Below, in pieces: positions 11,125 through 22,919 of a stretch of 64,000 nucleotides of DNA. The first letter of the stretch is position 1. The number at the start of each line of letters is the position of its first letter. The translations under genes and the position numbers were made by a program. The DNA comes from Dactylorhiza incarnata. Its lineage: Eukaryota > Streptophyta > Magnoliopsida > Asparagales > Orchidaceae. Where the stretch lies: assembly GCA_033032865.1 (NCBI GenBank), contig JAWHQI010000148.1, forward strand, positions 2,995,501 to 3,059,500, given 5' to 3'. The notes under the pieces are model-generated. The model made no database searches, was not told the origin of the DNA, and saw nothing but the letters and a program-made list of their open reading frames with translations.

Positions 11125-12265
11125 TGGGAGCTACAAACCACCAAAAATTATGAGCCGCCCCATTACAAAAAGGTATCGCCAAGGGCTACAACTTTTGTGT
11201 TGAGCGCAAGGTCCAAATCTAACCCTAACCTATATAAAATTGGGTTTGAACCACCATTTTATGAACCGGACCGGACCGGCAGATTCGACCGGTCGGACCG
11301 CCGACCGGTCCCCCGGGCGGTCCGGTCAGGTTCTTAAAACTGGCTCCTCCAAATACCGGCTAGGAACCGATGATTCAGTCGGTTGGACCGGTGAACCGGA
11401 AACTGGGCCGGTTATTAGGTAACCGGACGGTTTGAATTGTAACCATTGATACTTGATCGGACACTACATATTTGTTAGGCTTTAGGGTTTAGCTTTTTAA
11501 ATTTCGGTTCTTTTAACTTTAGAGCTCGGCAAGGAAACATCTTGTCAGCGCTCGACATTAAACTGTGTGCACACTGAGCTCGACATTAAATATCTTGACA
11601 CTGCAGATTTACTTGGAAAGTGTGTGCACGCCTCAAATTTTGTGCCAAAAGAAGGCCTTTTCAACTGTAATTGCAGCAAGCCTTTTTAGCCGTCCATTCA
11701 TTCCTCGGGTTCCAATTTGAACCTTCCAGATCGCCCCAATACTAATGAAAACCTTGACATTTTTGATGGTGGGACCCACATCATAAATGCTTCTCGTACT
11801 ATCCCAAGACATATTAAGGCAGATTTAGACAATGACAGAGATGGCGTCTATTCCAAGCAAGAAAACATCAACACAATTTGAAACAAATATTATGAGACAT
11901 TGCATTTTGTAAGACCGTGTTATTTGATGTATTTGTGTGTGATATTCTTGAATTATGAAGATATAATATTATTTGAATTAAGTATATAGTTCTGTTAGTG
12001 TTATCACGGTTCAACCCTGATTGAACCGGTTGAACCTTAAACCTTTCAGTCCACCGGTTCGACGTCCGGTCCGGTTCTTAAAACCTTGGTTTGAACCCAG
12101 CAGTATAAATCTGGACAGCAAGCTGTCCCATGCATACATCGGATCATATTCTGCCCAACCATTTTCAATTTCACTTTGCGGGAGCTACATAGCTCCCCTA
12201 AAAACACACAACCACTCGTTGGAAAGGTCTTTCCGAGGAATACAACTTTTGTGTTGAGCGCAAGA
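11125..12265. repeat. Duplicated LTR segment flanking the TIR element
   Basis: GGGAGCTACA followed about 65-75 bp later by CAACTTTTGTGTTGAGCGCA occurs at 11127-11210 and again at 12180-12263. The TIR element lies between the copies. A diverged relative of the same block occurs in Tk2 around 19790-19870. Confidence 0.6.
11242..12098. mobile_element. Non-autonomous TIR DNA transposon (MITE-like, 857 bp)
   Basis: The ends are imperfect inverted repeats of about 35 bp. The left starts GGGTTTGAACCACCATTTTA and continues into GAACCGGACCGGAC; the right, read inward on the other strand, starts GGGTTCAAACCAAGGTTTTA and continues into GAACCGGACCGGAC. Both subterminal regions are rich in ACCGGT/CCGGTC. 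There is no transposase. Target duplications are unclear: TATAAAATTG at 11233 and TATAAATCTG at 12104 are similar but offset. A hAT-type origin is possible but not shown. Confidence 0.6.
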
Positions 12266-12979
12266 CCGAAATATGGACGGATCATACCTAAAAATAGGTT
12301 TGAAGTCCGTCACGTGCAGAAAACAGGTTTTTGTCTAAATATTATAAATTTGCACAGATCTTAATATAGATGAACAACATCTATTTATCTTCTTCCTCCA
12401 GCGCACACATATATTATTTCACCTTCTTTCCTCCAATACTCCCTCATTAGACCACCGTTCTTCATGAAATCAAGTCCTACCACTTCGTATTGAAGAGAGG
12501 AATTGATTGAAGATATTTTCTCGGCGAATGACGCCCTAGAACGTAAGTTCTAGCATGGTCTCTTCCTACAAAACTCCATGAATCTCGCTGAATTTATGCT
12601 CGCTTGAGCCCAATATCTCTCCTATTTTAGATATAAAGATCTAGCTCCAAGGGAGAGGGGGCGGAAGTCACCTGATTTCGGGCCATGGAGCGGGTTTGTC
12701 TTCTTGGCGGCATGGTGGTGGTCGGCCAAGCTCCAAGCCTTCTTTCTAGTCTTGTTACTTCAAGATGGTTGCTGGTTAGTTTCTTGAGGTGTGAGGAAGA
12801 GGAAGAAGAAGAATGACGACCCTTTGGATGAGGGGTGAAGTTCAAGGTTAAGGGAGGAGAGAGAAAATGGAGGATGATTTGACAAGAATTAATAGGGAAA
12901 ACATTTCCCATGCTTTGGATTGGACAATCCATCCATGTGTCACTATCTTATTGGCCTAAGCCACCTCCCATCCTTAAAA

Positions 12980-13370
12980 TAAGCAAGGATAAGATATGAC
13001 CGCCGTCAACATTTTCCTGAAGGCTGTCACCAGCGGTATCGCTACCGTCGACGCTAGCGTAACGATGGTATCTTCGAGAACCAACCTCAATTTGACGACA
13101 AGATACCCCTTCTTGATGACATGGAACTCTTCTTGACAACAAGCTAGGCCACACATCATTTTGAACGATACCGTCGTCGCTATCGCTACCGCCAACGCTA
13201 GTGTATTGACGACATCTTCGAGAACCAACCCCCTTTCAACGATATGGTACCCTTCTCGACGACATGGTACCCTTCTCGACGACATGGCACTCCTCTCGAC
13301 GACAAGCTAGGCCACACATTGTTTTGAAAGCTACTGCCGGCGCTATCACTACCGCTGGCACTAGCTCTCA
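12980..13370. repeat. Dyad/short-repeat field in Tk1 LTR
   Basis: The segment repeats GCTATCGCTACCGCC-like blocks at about 13035, 13180 and 13335, and TCTCGACGACATGG(T/C)AC at about 13208-13300 (two copies are exact, 21 bp apart). Similar GCTACCGCC/GCTATCGC wording occurs in the unrelated LTR at 575-700. No gene is present. Confidence 0.6.
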
Positions 13371-13545
13371 TATCTAAGTTCTTCTCTTATTTCTTAACTT
13401 TAGGGAGTGGGAGCGCTACACTCACCCTTGTTGACCGAGACTCAAACCTGGCCTCTTCATGGTCCTAGGGCTTCTACTGAGCCCGAGTCAACTCCCAGCA
13501 ACACAAAACACTCATGAGGGTCCTACCGTGAATTGGGTTGTTATA

Positions 13546-15468
13546 GGCCCTCTTATTAATATATCCCTAGCACGTGAACAAAAGATAGACGCGTATTCCG
13601 AGATCACTATATGTTTATGGGACATTATCTCCTCTAATTTTCAAGACATCAATAAATCATTCCCTAATTAATCATTCAACATAAGCTTGATAATTTTTTA
13701 GAAGCCAAAAAGGGGCGTGTCACAAGTCCACCCTTATTAGAATTGACATTGTTCCAGACATTCTTCTTAGTTCAAGAAGATGTGTAAATTTCAAATCGTA
13801 ACCAATTCCCCAAAAAATATGAATCCTTTGAAGTGTAATTTTAACGGTTATATAATTCACTTCTGATATTATCCAGGTAATACCCGAGTATAGAGTTCAG
13901 ATTCCTTATACTTAGAATATTAACCACTTAATTCTATGTCTTTCGGGGGTCGCTATAGTTCTGAGGTTATGACATTATAAATTATCAATGTTCTGAAATT
14001 AACAAATCATCGCTTCCTGATTCTAATTCAATTCGAAATCAAATTCTACCAACATGTTCTTTCTGTTGTCATGACATTATTCTGTTTAAAATCACCATTT
14101 CATGTCATTCACTCTCTCAAGATGTCTGTCAATCTAATTATTTTATGATGGTTCTTAATACTCATTAGGGGAGAATAAAACCACTTGTTACGTGGTGTGT
14201 TATTTCTTTCATTTACACCAAATGCCGAGAGTTTATTAGTGGTTTACGTCGACCTTTTAGTTCTCTATAGTAGGATGGGTAAGGCTCGGCGACGTTCATT
14301 TTCTTATCGAGGTGTTAGTTCACGACCCTTCCTATATACCCCTGATGTATTCCAGAACTATATGTACAATGATCCATGAGTTTATCTTTCCCTTTTTATC
14401 AATCTTGATACTCACCAAACTGTTCTAATGGGGTAAGAATGTAAAGGCAATATATTTTTAATCCTTTACGTATGGCTCTCCCAATACATAAAGAAAAAAT
14501 GCACGCCCCTATAATTTTGGGTTGGGTTTACTCCATCCCAACTTATAAGTTTTGTGTGCGTAGATCATCCTTAATGGTATGGGTCCTTGACTTAGGATCC
14601 TGCTAACCGAGTCTTTGCCTCCTATTTTCAAAATAAGATGGATAGTAGGCATTTATTTGGTCTTTCTTTCTTGGTCTACCTTGAGATTTATGATTATATT
14701 CTTAAGAAAATCACTCTACTATAGTAGAATATCTTAGGAGGAAGGACGTCAAGACTCTAATCTTTTATTCAACCTTAGTTTATGTATGACATGTCCAATA
14801 TATAAAGAAATTGTTCACGAGTCTACAATCTCAGGTTATTGGTTTGACTCATGCTACGATCCTCAGATCTGTCATTTGCATAAAACGCCTCACGAGTTGA
14901 TATGTGTTGAGTGAAGGAGGTTTTCTCCATATCTTAAGGTAATGGGCTTGTAAGTGGACGGGTTTCTAGTACTGATAGCACAGTGGTGAGGGAGATTCCC
15001 TATCTCCTTGTCTTGTTAGCTCTTGTTAAAAATCCGGACAGGTTTGTCCCCCATCTCTCAGGTGTCCTACGACTCTGCATTTCATTGTCCCTATGGTTGC
15101 GGCCAGAATATGATTGGCTGCATGATTTAATTCCTCTTGGGGTCCAAAGACATCTAATAAACTCATCCATGTCTGTTCAAGCTCCGATTGTAGGAATGGA
15201 GTGACAAACGGTGAGGGGAAACAGTAACTTGGGGAAGATGAATTAAGGTCTGAGAATCAGAGTTCGACCGGGGTTACATAAGAAGGTGATAGTTTTATCA
15301 ATTGGTTGGCCTGAGATCTCATAACTATTGGACAATTTTGTGATTTCCCGTATGGGCACACCATTGCTTTCGCTGTTAGTTTGTCCTCAAACTAAGCTCG
15401 AGCGGGGTGTCCTAGGATTTATGGACTTATTTTACTTAGGATCATAAGTCAGCTCTCTGATACCAGTT
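13546..15468 (-). mobile_element. Tk2 interior remnant without coding sequence
   Basis: The last ~90 bases (15380-15468) match the Tk1 leader next to its primer site (8940-9045): CCATTGCTT, GTTTGTCCT(T/C)AAACT, GGGGTG, TGGACTT, then the primer site. The rest (13546-15380) contains no recognisable gag or pol frame, only scattered ORFs under 75 codons. It is either a non-autonomous chromovirus derivative or a deleted copy. The left boundary assumes that 13485-13545 is an LTR end. Confidence 0.5.
15452..15465 (-). promoter_or_regulatory. Tk2 primer-binding site (initiator tRNA-Met type)
   Basis: The minus strand reads TGGTATCAGAGAGC, three bases from the LTR start at 15469. It matches the initiator tRNA-Met complement for the first 11 bases. 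Confidence 0.75.
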
Positions 15469-18400
15469 TGTAAGACCCTCTTTTTTGCATTCGTTCCCGG
15501 GTCTTACCGCCCAGAACCGCCACCTTGCGGTGATACCTCCACTCGGGGAGGATTCCACCACAAGACGCCGATCCTACTAGCTAATCATCATCATTCAGGC
15601 CAACCACATATTGCAGTAATAGAATAATAAGAGAATTACACGTCAACAACAATCACCACATAAATAATTACTTGTCCAAATGAGATAAAAATATGACAAA
15701 GTATTGAATAAGTGTGCTCGGAATAAAGAGGGGCTTAAGCCCGATACATAAATTATTCTTGGCTTCTCTCTTGGCAAAAATAAAGCATTGTAAGCATTGG
15801 CATTCAACATTGCCTTCACGAATGAGTAACTCTCTACACTATCCAGGGTAGATATGAAGGATGGCTTTCGGAAGAAGGTCGCTCACCGGTTCTCTCCCCA
15901 CAACTGCTGAGGGTCAAGGTCCAGGCCTAGCTATTGTGTCCTATTCCTCCCTCTGGTTGTGGGTTTGCTCCTCCTGGTGCTCCTGTTTGTTTTGACCATC
16001 CGACCGTTAGTCTATAAGACTATGCTAATTGATCACCCCTCCACTCGCGACTCCTAAGAACCATGCGGGAGGAGGAAGCGGAGGACAACAAGGGGTAAAA
16101 ATATGCAGATGACATGGAACTAGCTAACAAGTATATTTATGAATAAAATATTTTATCTCTAGCAATTTCCATAAGTAAGCCATATGTACAATCCAACAAT
16201 TCAGAAGGTTCTAAACAGCAGTATATTGAAACATCAAGCCATAGTAATCATATCGAATGTATCTGAAAGAGCAATTCTATATAAGGAGAGCAACTATAAA
16301 AGTAACCTTAACTTATATGGATGCCCATACAAACATATAAGTTAAGGGATCTGGCACTAAGGTAAACTCATTGTATAAAGGATCTTATGCTAATTTATAC
16401 GATGAGGTTTTGTTTATGAAATGATGCTATGTTGTGCAAGACAATGATGCAACTCACCCACTCGACTCAGTATGTACAGACCTTGGAAGTTCTCTCTATT
16501 CGAGTTTGTCAACTCAGGTACCCCATTGAGGAAAATAGGGGCAGTGGATCGTGCATGTCCACTTCTAGGCTTCTATCCACACATCCCGACCTAGACCTCA
16601 CGTATGCCCCTAAGAACACACAGGGTATCCACGTACTATATAATAAGTAGCCAACTCTTAACTTTATATTTCACTGAGCCTCCGCTCATCCGACTTTCCA
16701 GTCCTATAGAAAACACTGAGACTACCGCTCGCAGGGCCGACCGACCTGTATACTACTCTGTCTCATACTTGAGACGAAGGTCATCTACTATAATTCCCTT
16801 AGTTATCTATTCTTGTCTATCGTTTAGTTGTACTTAAGGTTTAGGGTGAACCATGGACTTCTCGAGGTCTACTCGGTGAAGGGCTCGCAATGGTACTAGG
16901 AAGTATGATGGGGTGACATCCCAAACTTCTCTTTCTCAAGGTACTTAATTCTATCAGTGACTACCCTTTTCATTTTTCGTAATATCTCTCATATTAAATA
17001 GACTTATAAGGATGTTTTCAACATCATGTATAGGGAAGAGACTAAACTCTAATGAACTCCAGTTCGTGCCTTACCTTGGTGGTGGTCTGACTCTCCGACC
17101 TCTCTTAAACCTGATCTATACGTTCCATGACCTAATATTAACCATGGTTCTAGTCACTGTAGATCCCCCCTTTTTAACACATAGCTTGAAGTATCAAAAT
17201 CCCGGTTGGATGATTTTACTAATCGCATCCCAACCTTCACTACTGGTGTATCCCACTACTGGTTACTCATCGATCAACCATGCACATATAAATACCTAGG
17301 GGTTAGAACCTCCAGGGGCGGCGACCAGAAGGTAGGGGTCTAAATTTAATATTTTAGTATTTACTATACGTAGACCGAAGGCCTAAAATCAAATCCACAT
17401 GTCCTAAATGGGTGACTATGTGAATCCTACATAATAATGAGTCCATTCTAGTTACTGGAGTTGTAGGGTTACCCACATTCAGGTTACTAATTTTATTTCA
17501 CCAAATAAATGTATTTGGGCCTATTTAATTAATTCATATAAGCTTGGTGAGACTAGGTTTGAACATGAGGTAGCTTTTGGCACATGTAAATAATTCCAAG
17601 GAAATTTACAGGTGTTCATATTGAAATCAAATGTCTATACACAAGCTTCTATAACATTCCAGTAACAATAATTCAAGATATCAATTTCTCAAGTTATAAC
17701 TCTAAGTTCTACATTATGAAGGAAGTATGATGTCTTCTCAATAAATAAATATAACAAAATTTCCAGAGGTTCATATTCCTATCAAAAGTCTATGTACAAT
17801 AAGTACACATTTCTATAGCATTCCAGTGCCAATAATTCAAGATGTAAATTTCTCAAGTTATAACTCCAAATTCTAAATAGTGAAGGAAGTTTGATGTCTT
17901 CTTAATAAATAAATCTAACAAAATTTTCAGAGGTTCATATTGTTATCAAAAGTCTATGCACAAATTTCTATAGCATTCTAGTGTCAATAATTCAAGATAT
18001 AAATTTCTCAAGTTATAACTCCAAGTTCTACATTGTAAAGGAAGTATGATCTATTCTCAATAAATAAATCTAACAAAATTTCTAGAGGTTCATATTGTTA
18101 TCAAAAGTCTATGTACACATTTATATAGCATTCTATTGTCAATAATTCAAGATATTAATTTCTCAAGTTATAACTCCATGTTTTACATTGTGAAGGAAGT
18201 ATGATGTCTTAGCAATAAATAAATCTTACAAAATTTATAGAGGTTCATAATGTTATTGAAAGTCTATGTATAAATTTCTATAACATTCCAGTGTGAATAA
18301 TTCAAGATATAAATTTCTGAAGTTATAACTCCAAGTTCTACATTGTGAAGGAAGTATGATGTCGTCTCAATAAATAAATCTAACAAAATTTCCATAGGTT

Positions 18401-20830
18401 CATATTGCTATTAAAAGTCTATGTGCAAATTTCTATAACATTCTAGTGTCAATAATTCAAGATATAACTTTCTGAAGTTATAACTCCAAGTTCTACATTG
18501 TGAAGAAAGTATGATGTCTTCTCAATAAATAAATCTAACAAAATTTCCAGAGGTTCATATTGCTATGAAAAGGCTATGTACAAATTTCTATAGCATTCCA
18601 CTGCAAATATTGCAAGATATAAATTTCTCAAGTTATAACTCAAAGTTCTACATTGTGAAGGAAGTGCGATGTCTTCTCAATAAATAAATCTAACAAAATT
18701 TCCAGAGGTTCATATTGCTATCAAAAGTCTATGTACAAATTCTATAACATTTCAGTGCCAATAATTAAAGATATAAATTTCTCAAGTTATAACTCCAAGT
18801 TCTACATTGTGAAGGAAGTATGATGTCTTCTCAATAAATAAATATAACAAAATTTCTAGATGTGTATTTCATCATACAAGATCATATAACAAAATTTCAG
18901 ATTTTTCCCTAAGGCTTTACTCCAAAAGATTTCATTAATTAACATTTGTAATATTTATACGTTAAGTAAAAACTTAGGGAATTTTTGTTCCAAAAACTCC
19001 CAAATTCCCAGAGGGATTGCATTTCCTCATATCATATGCAAATGCAAATTATTTCTTGCATGCAATAACCAGATTGAGATAAATAATCAAGAAAAGGTTT
19101 TTGTGCTATTAGCACACCTTCCCATTCTATATGAACTTGCATGTAAATTTTCCCCACATGCACTAAGTCAATTGACTTCAAATATCTACTAGAGATGTAT
19201 ATTAACCCTTGTATCATCTAACATATTTTTGGTTCACTATTTATTGCCAAGCCATGAATTTTACATATTAATGCTTTATTAAATAATAAATGAAACTTTG
19301 GTAAAATAAATTCCAAAAATAACTAAATTTGGTTAGAATGTGGAACTAGGTATAACACACCTCTATATAAATCTCAGACCTATTGCCCAAGGGATTTAGG
19401 AGAATTTCACAAAAATTCTCCCTGGGTCACATATTAAAATTTAACCATACTAGATTTCATTTGCATGTGGATAACTCCACATGCATGGGTCCAAATGGCC
19501 CCAAATTTTATCCAGGGACCTAACATGACCTAATGAACATTCCACTAAAGATTTGGGTGGATTTGGGTTCATATAACCCAATAATCATGGCATGCATGAT
19601 TTATTAAATGATTTCTAAAACTATAGAAAAACGTTCTCCAAAAATTTTGATTTTTTGATAGGTGATTTGTTCCATTATGAATCACCTATGTTCTAAATTT
19701 AACTTGCATTCATGGTGTATTTATGGAGATATACACAAAATACACATGCATGCACACTTTGTACACCCTCCACCAAAACTAGTGCCTAGGGAGCTACAGT
19801 GCTCCAAATGTCATGAAACAAATTTCTAAAAGTTGTTAAGAGCAAGCCCTACAACTTTGAAGTTAAACATATTTCTTGATTTTGCCTCTAAGTACCTCAG
19901 AAAGTTAATCAAAGTTCTGAGTTAGAATGTGACAGGATGCACTTTTAATTTAAATTGGTCTGCATTTAACATGCCTCTAAGATCGGACGGCCACAAGGTC
20001 TTCCCCAATGATCCAACAATTAGGATTTCTCGTGCCTGGGCCATTTCACAGGCCGATTTCCGACGTCTTCAGGTGGTCTCCAGTGAAATCCTCCTGCCAC
20101 CACCATCACCCGACCTAGGGCTTTCGATTGGTGGTGGCCATTTGGCATGTGGTGGCCGGAGTAACCTTCTAGCACCTTTCGTTTTTCGGTCCAGAACATC
20201 AAAAAAGGAAATTGTAATTCACCATTACAGCCATGGATTTCAAAGAGGAAGAATTGTGGAAAGCTAGCATGGGTGGAGGAGGAGAGAACCCGGCCTGATT
20301 GCGAGTGGTAGCCCTAGTGTTCCTCTTGGGTGCCACTCAGGATTTTCCGGCGAGCTCCTGGCAATGTCTGTCCAATTTGGCATGAATTCTTCAGCTGGCC
20401 GATGGCTTCTTCTCCTCTGTTGATTCCAAAGCTGGAAGCATGAGTCAATTGGGTCGGGGGAGTGTATATTGTGTGCTGCCAGTAACCGATGATTTTCTAT
20501 ATGTTGCCACCTCCACAGCCAACCAACTACAGACCTCCATCTCACCAGGAAATTAATCTTGAGCTCAAATTCATACCAGGGGAGAGGAGATTTTAACTCA
20601 ATTGAGTTAAATTTGCGGGGGGGGGGGGGGGGGGTGACATTAATGGTGGACGGCAAGGTGGAGTTGAGCTCTCTCCTCCCCCTCTCAACAGTTGCCAACT
20701 CAGCTCGTTGTAGCTGGATTTTCTTAGGGATGCTGAGAGCAGTCCAGGAAAGAGGGAGTGGTGGCCAAGTGGCCACCACTCCATGAATTCTCCTTGAATT
20801 CTTCTTTGGCGGTGGTCGGCCACCACCATT
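15469..20830 (-). repeat. Tk2 5' LTR region (right end uncertain)
   Basis: It starts TGTAAGACCC directly after the primer site. Homology in patches to the Tk1 LTR runs through 16700, and a shared block recurs at 19790-19870. The proper LTR end, similar to 13485-13545, is not found before CopC, so the right boundary is unknown and 20000-20830 may be other sequence. The region includes the 155-bp array. 18863-20830 is AT-rich then GC-rich noncoding sequence with a G17-18 run at about 20617-20633. The ORFs at 20264-20839 are low-complexity shadows. Confidence 0.45.
17614..18862. repeat. 155-bp tandem array, 8 copies
   Basis: Copies start with GTTCATATT or a close variant at 17614, 17769, 17933, 18088, 18243, 18398, 18553 and 18708. 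The period is 155 bp except for one 164-bp unit. Each has CAAGTTATAACTC, TCTACATTGTGAAGGAAGT and CAATAAATAAAT. Copies differ at a few positions each. The array is AT-rich and noncoding. Confidence 0.93.
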
Positions 20831-20839
20831 GTTAGGCAA

Positions 20840-21949
20840 CCTTCATAGGCCTATTGTCTCTTAGGCAATTCAGCCCCTTGTCGGCTTGGTTAGGTTGGGT
20901 TGAGCCCAATTACGTTGGGTTTGGGGTTCACTTGATTCAAAGTAGCCCAAATAAGGGCAAATGGGTTAGGCTTGACCCAAGTTCACCCCAACCAATGTGG
21001 CTGACCCACATTGGTTCCTTAGACTCTATGGGCCTATTCTAACGAGAATTTGGTCATGGTGGGGTCATATGGGGATTAATTACACATTTTGGGCTTTAGG
21101 GGCAATTTGGGGATTTTGGGGATTTTGCCCTAATCTTCCAAAATTGAATGTTCACTTTGAATTATTTAGGTCTCATACACTCCCCTTAGTGTTTAGGAGA
21201 GATTGTGATAGGTCAATTTGGCCAATTGAGGGCCAATTGAACCATTTAGGGCAAAGTTGTAATTTGGTGCAATTTGGTAATTTTTCTCACTTTACCCAAA
21301 TTGGTTTATCTAAAGGGTCCAATGTGGACACCTTAGACTCCCTTAGTGATCTTGGAGTGTTAAGGGTGATCAATTTGATCACATATGACCAATTGAAGGT
21401 CAATTGAGGGAATTAGTTTAATTAGGTCAAATTGGGGCTTTTTGGTAATTTGCCAAATTTCCCAAAATTAGTCCACCGCAATGGGTCAATGTTGTCCCAC
21501 TAGTCTCTCATAATGTTCATAGAGGGTTGAGTGTGATCAAGTTGATCACATTGAGCCAATTGATGGCCAATTGAAAGGATTACGACAATTAGGCAAATTG
21601 GGGCTTTTTAGGAATTTGGCCTAATTTCCTAAAATTGACCAATTCCATTGGGTCCATTTTTGTCTCATTATTCTACCCTAGTGTGTAGGAAGGGTGTGGT
21701 GTGGTCAATTTCATCGTACTCATGCTAATTGACCCATATTAGGGTGAACTATGTCAAATTGGGCCTTTATTGGCCTTGAACCAGTCACCCTATTTGTTTC
21801 ACCCAAGGTGATGTTTATTGTCAACAAAGGAGGCCCTAGTGTTTTTGATGTAAGGGTGAGGCCAAATTGATTAGGTGAGACAATATTGGGCCCTAAATAT
21901 GTAACTTGACCTAGCCAAGTCAAAGGCTGCTATAGTGATCAAGGGACAC
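20840..21949. repeat. Degenerate ~155-170-bp repeats (GGGCAAATTGG/CCAATTGA-rich)
   Basis: About four degenerate units can be aligned between 21080 and 21740, anchored on CCAAAATTG-like blocks near 21138, 21293, 21462 and 21629. Each unit has GGTCAATTTG/TGATCA and CCAATTGA(G/T)GGCCAATTGA. The flanks at 20840-21080 and 21740-21949 have the same base composition but no clear unit. No gene is present. Confidence 0.6.
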
Positions 21950-22860
21950 AATCTTGGTTCATGGAACCATCTATGCCACCTAGTATGCTCTAATTCAGCC
22001 AACGGGTCTAGTAGTTTCATAGATGTTACAAAGCAAGTTTGGGAAAACTCTGAAGGCTTTAATTGATAGGAATGAGTTGTACAAAGTCCTCACAAGAGAG
22101 GTTGAATCTCTAAAGAAAAGTAGAGATCTATCTAGTGCCCTGATATCTAGGGATAAGAAAATCAAAGATTTGGAGACAAACTTCTTATTGAAAGAAGCTT
22201 GTATCCAACTTTTACAAACGTAAGACTATTCTTCCCTTGATTTATGGGTTCTACTCCACTCATGGAAGAGGCCTAAGATACCTTAAGAAAGATAAATCAG
22301 GCAAACCTATGGAGACGAAGATCAACTTTAGGAAGTTAATATCACTCTCCAACAAGTATGATCTGGAGTCCATTTATGGACACTTCAAGAATGAGTGTTA
22401 CACATGTGGAATCAAGGATGTGCCCAGTGCATCAAAGGTACCTCGTGAAGAGATCATCATGAGGAAAAATAAATCTCTTATATCTAGAAAGGGGAAGACA
22501 TCTTTAAAGAAGACTGACCTAAGTAGCAAAGCTGTGGGTGGGAATAACCAATACCACAATCACATGTAGTGCAATTCAGCCTCCCTTAACTATCCTTCTT
22601 CTCATATACAAAGTAATCACGTTTCTTCGGAAAGCATGAAAGGAGATACAAAAAGTTTGAATGTTGGTGTTGTGGTAAGATTGGCCACTTTGCAATTGAT
22701 TATTGGTTCAACCCAATAGTTCCAAGGGCAATCAATGGCAAGCTAACAAAAAATCTTGTTAAGAACCATTCTGCACATCCTGGAGCAACTATATCTAGTG
22801 TGTTCTTCATGACTAACGGGAATCTAGGACCCAACCAGTTTTGGGTACCAAAGAAAATAT
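21950..22860 (+). pseudogene. CopC gag remnant (C-terminal part)
   Basis: Plus-strand frames at 22023-22223 (VLTREVESLKKSRDLSSAL, a predicted coiled coil) and 22237-22569 are Lys-rich. A zinc knuckle (CWCCGKIGHFAIDYW, last Cys lost) follows at about 22665, then NQFWVPKK at about 22835. This order resembles Sirevirus-type Gag C-termini. The N-terminal gag domain, leader and 5' LTR are not recognisable. The copy is 5'-truncated or heavily decayed. Confidence 0.65.
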
Positions 22861-22919
22861 AGTTTATTTTTGCAGGTATGTCCAAAGACCAATCAAACTC
22901 CAATATGGTATTTGGACAA

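Larger units (their letters stand above)
9046..13545 (-). repeat. Tk1 5' LTR (long, chromovirus type)
   Basis: It begins TGTAAGAACCCC next to the primer site and ends near 13545 in GAATTGGGTTGTTATA, similar to the Tk1 3' LTR remnant at 4435-4493. Its first 1 kb aligns in patches with Tk2 from 15469, for example the blocks around 9711-9830 and 16310-16440 and the TAGACCTCACGTA-like block. The ~4.5-kb length includes an 857-bp insertion at 11242-12098. 9050-11240 and 12100-12980 hold no gene. An alternative is that the 13485-13545 end belongs to Tk2's left LTR, the two being fused or shared. Confidence 0.55.

Noticed and set aside
12627..12932. 101-codon minus-strand ORF with PPRRQTRSMARN
   Set aside because: Short, inside the Tk1 LTR; the Ser run comes from a GAA/AGA microsatellite-like stretch. 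No frame continues it into gag.
20264..20839. 191-codon minus-strand ORF
   Set aside because: Proline-rich low-complexity translation across a G homopolymer in LTR-like DNA; no domain and no conserved start context.
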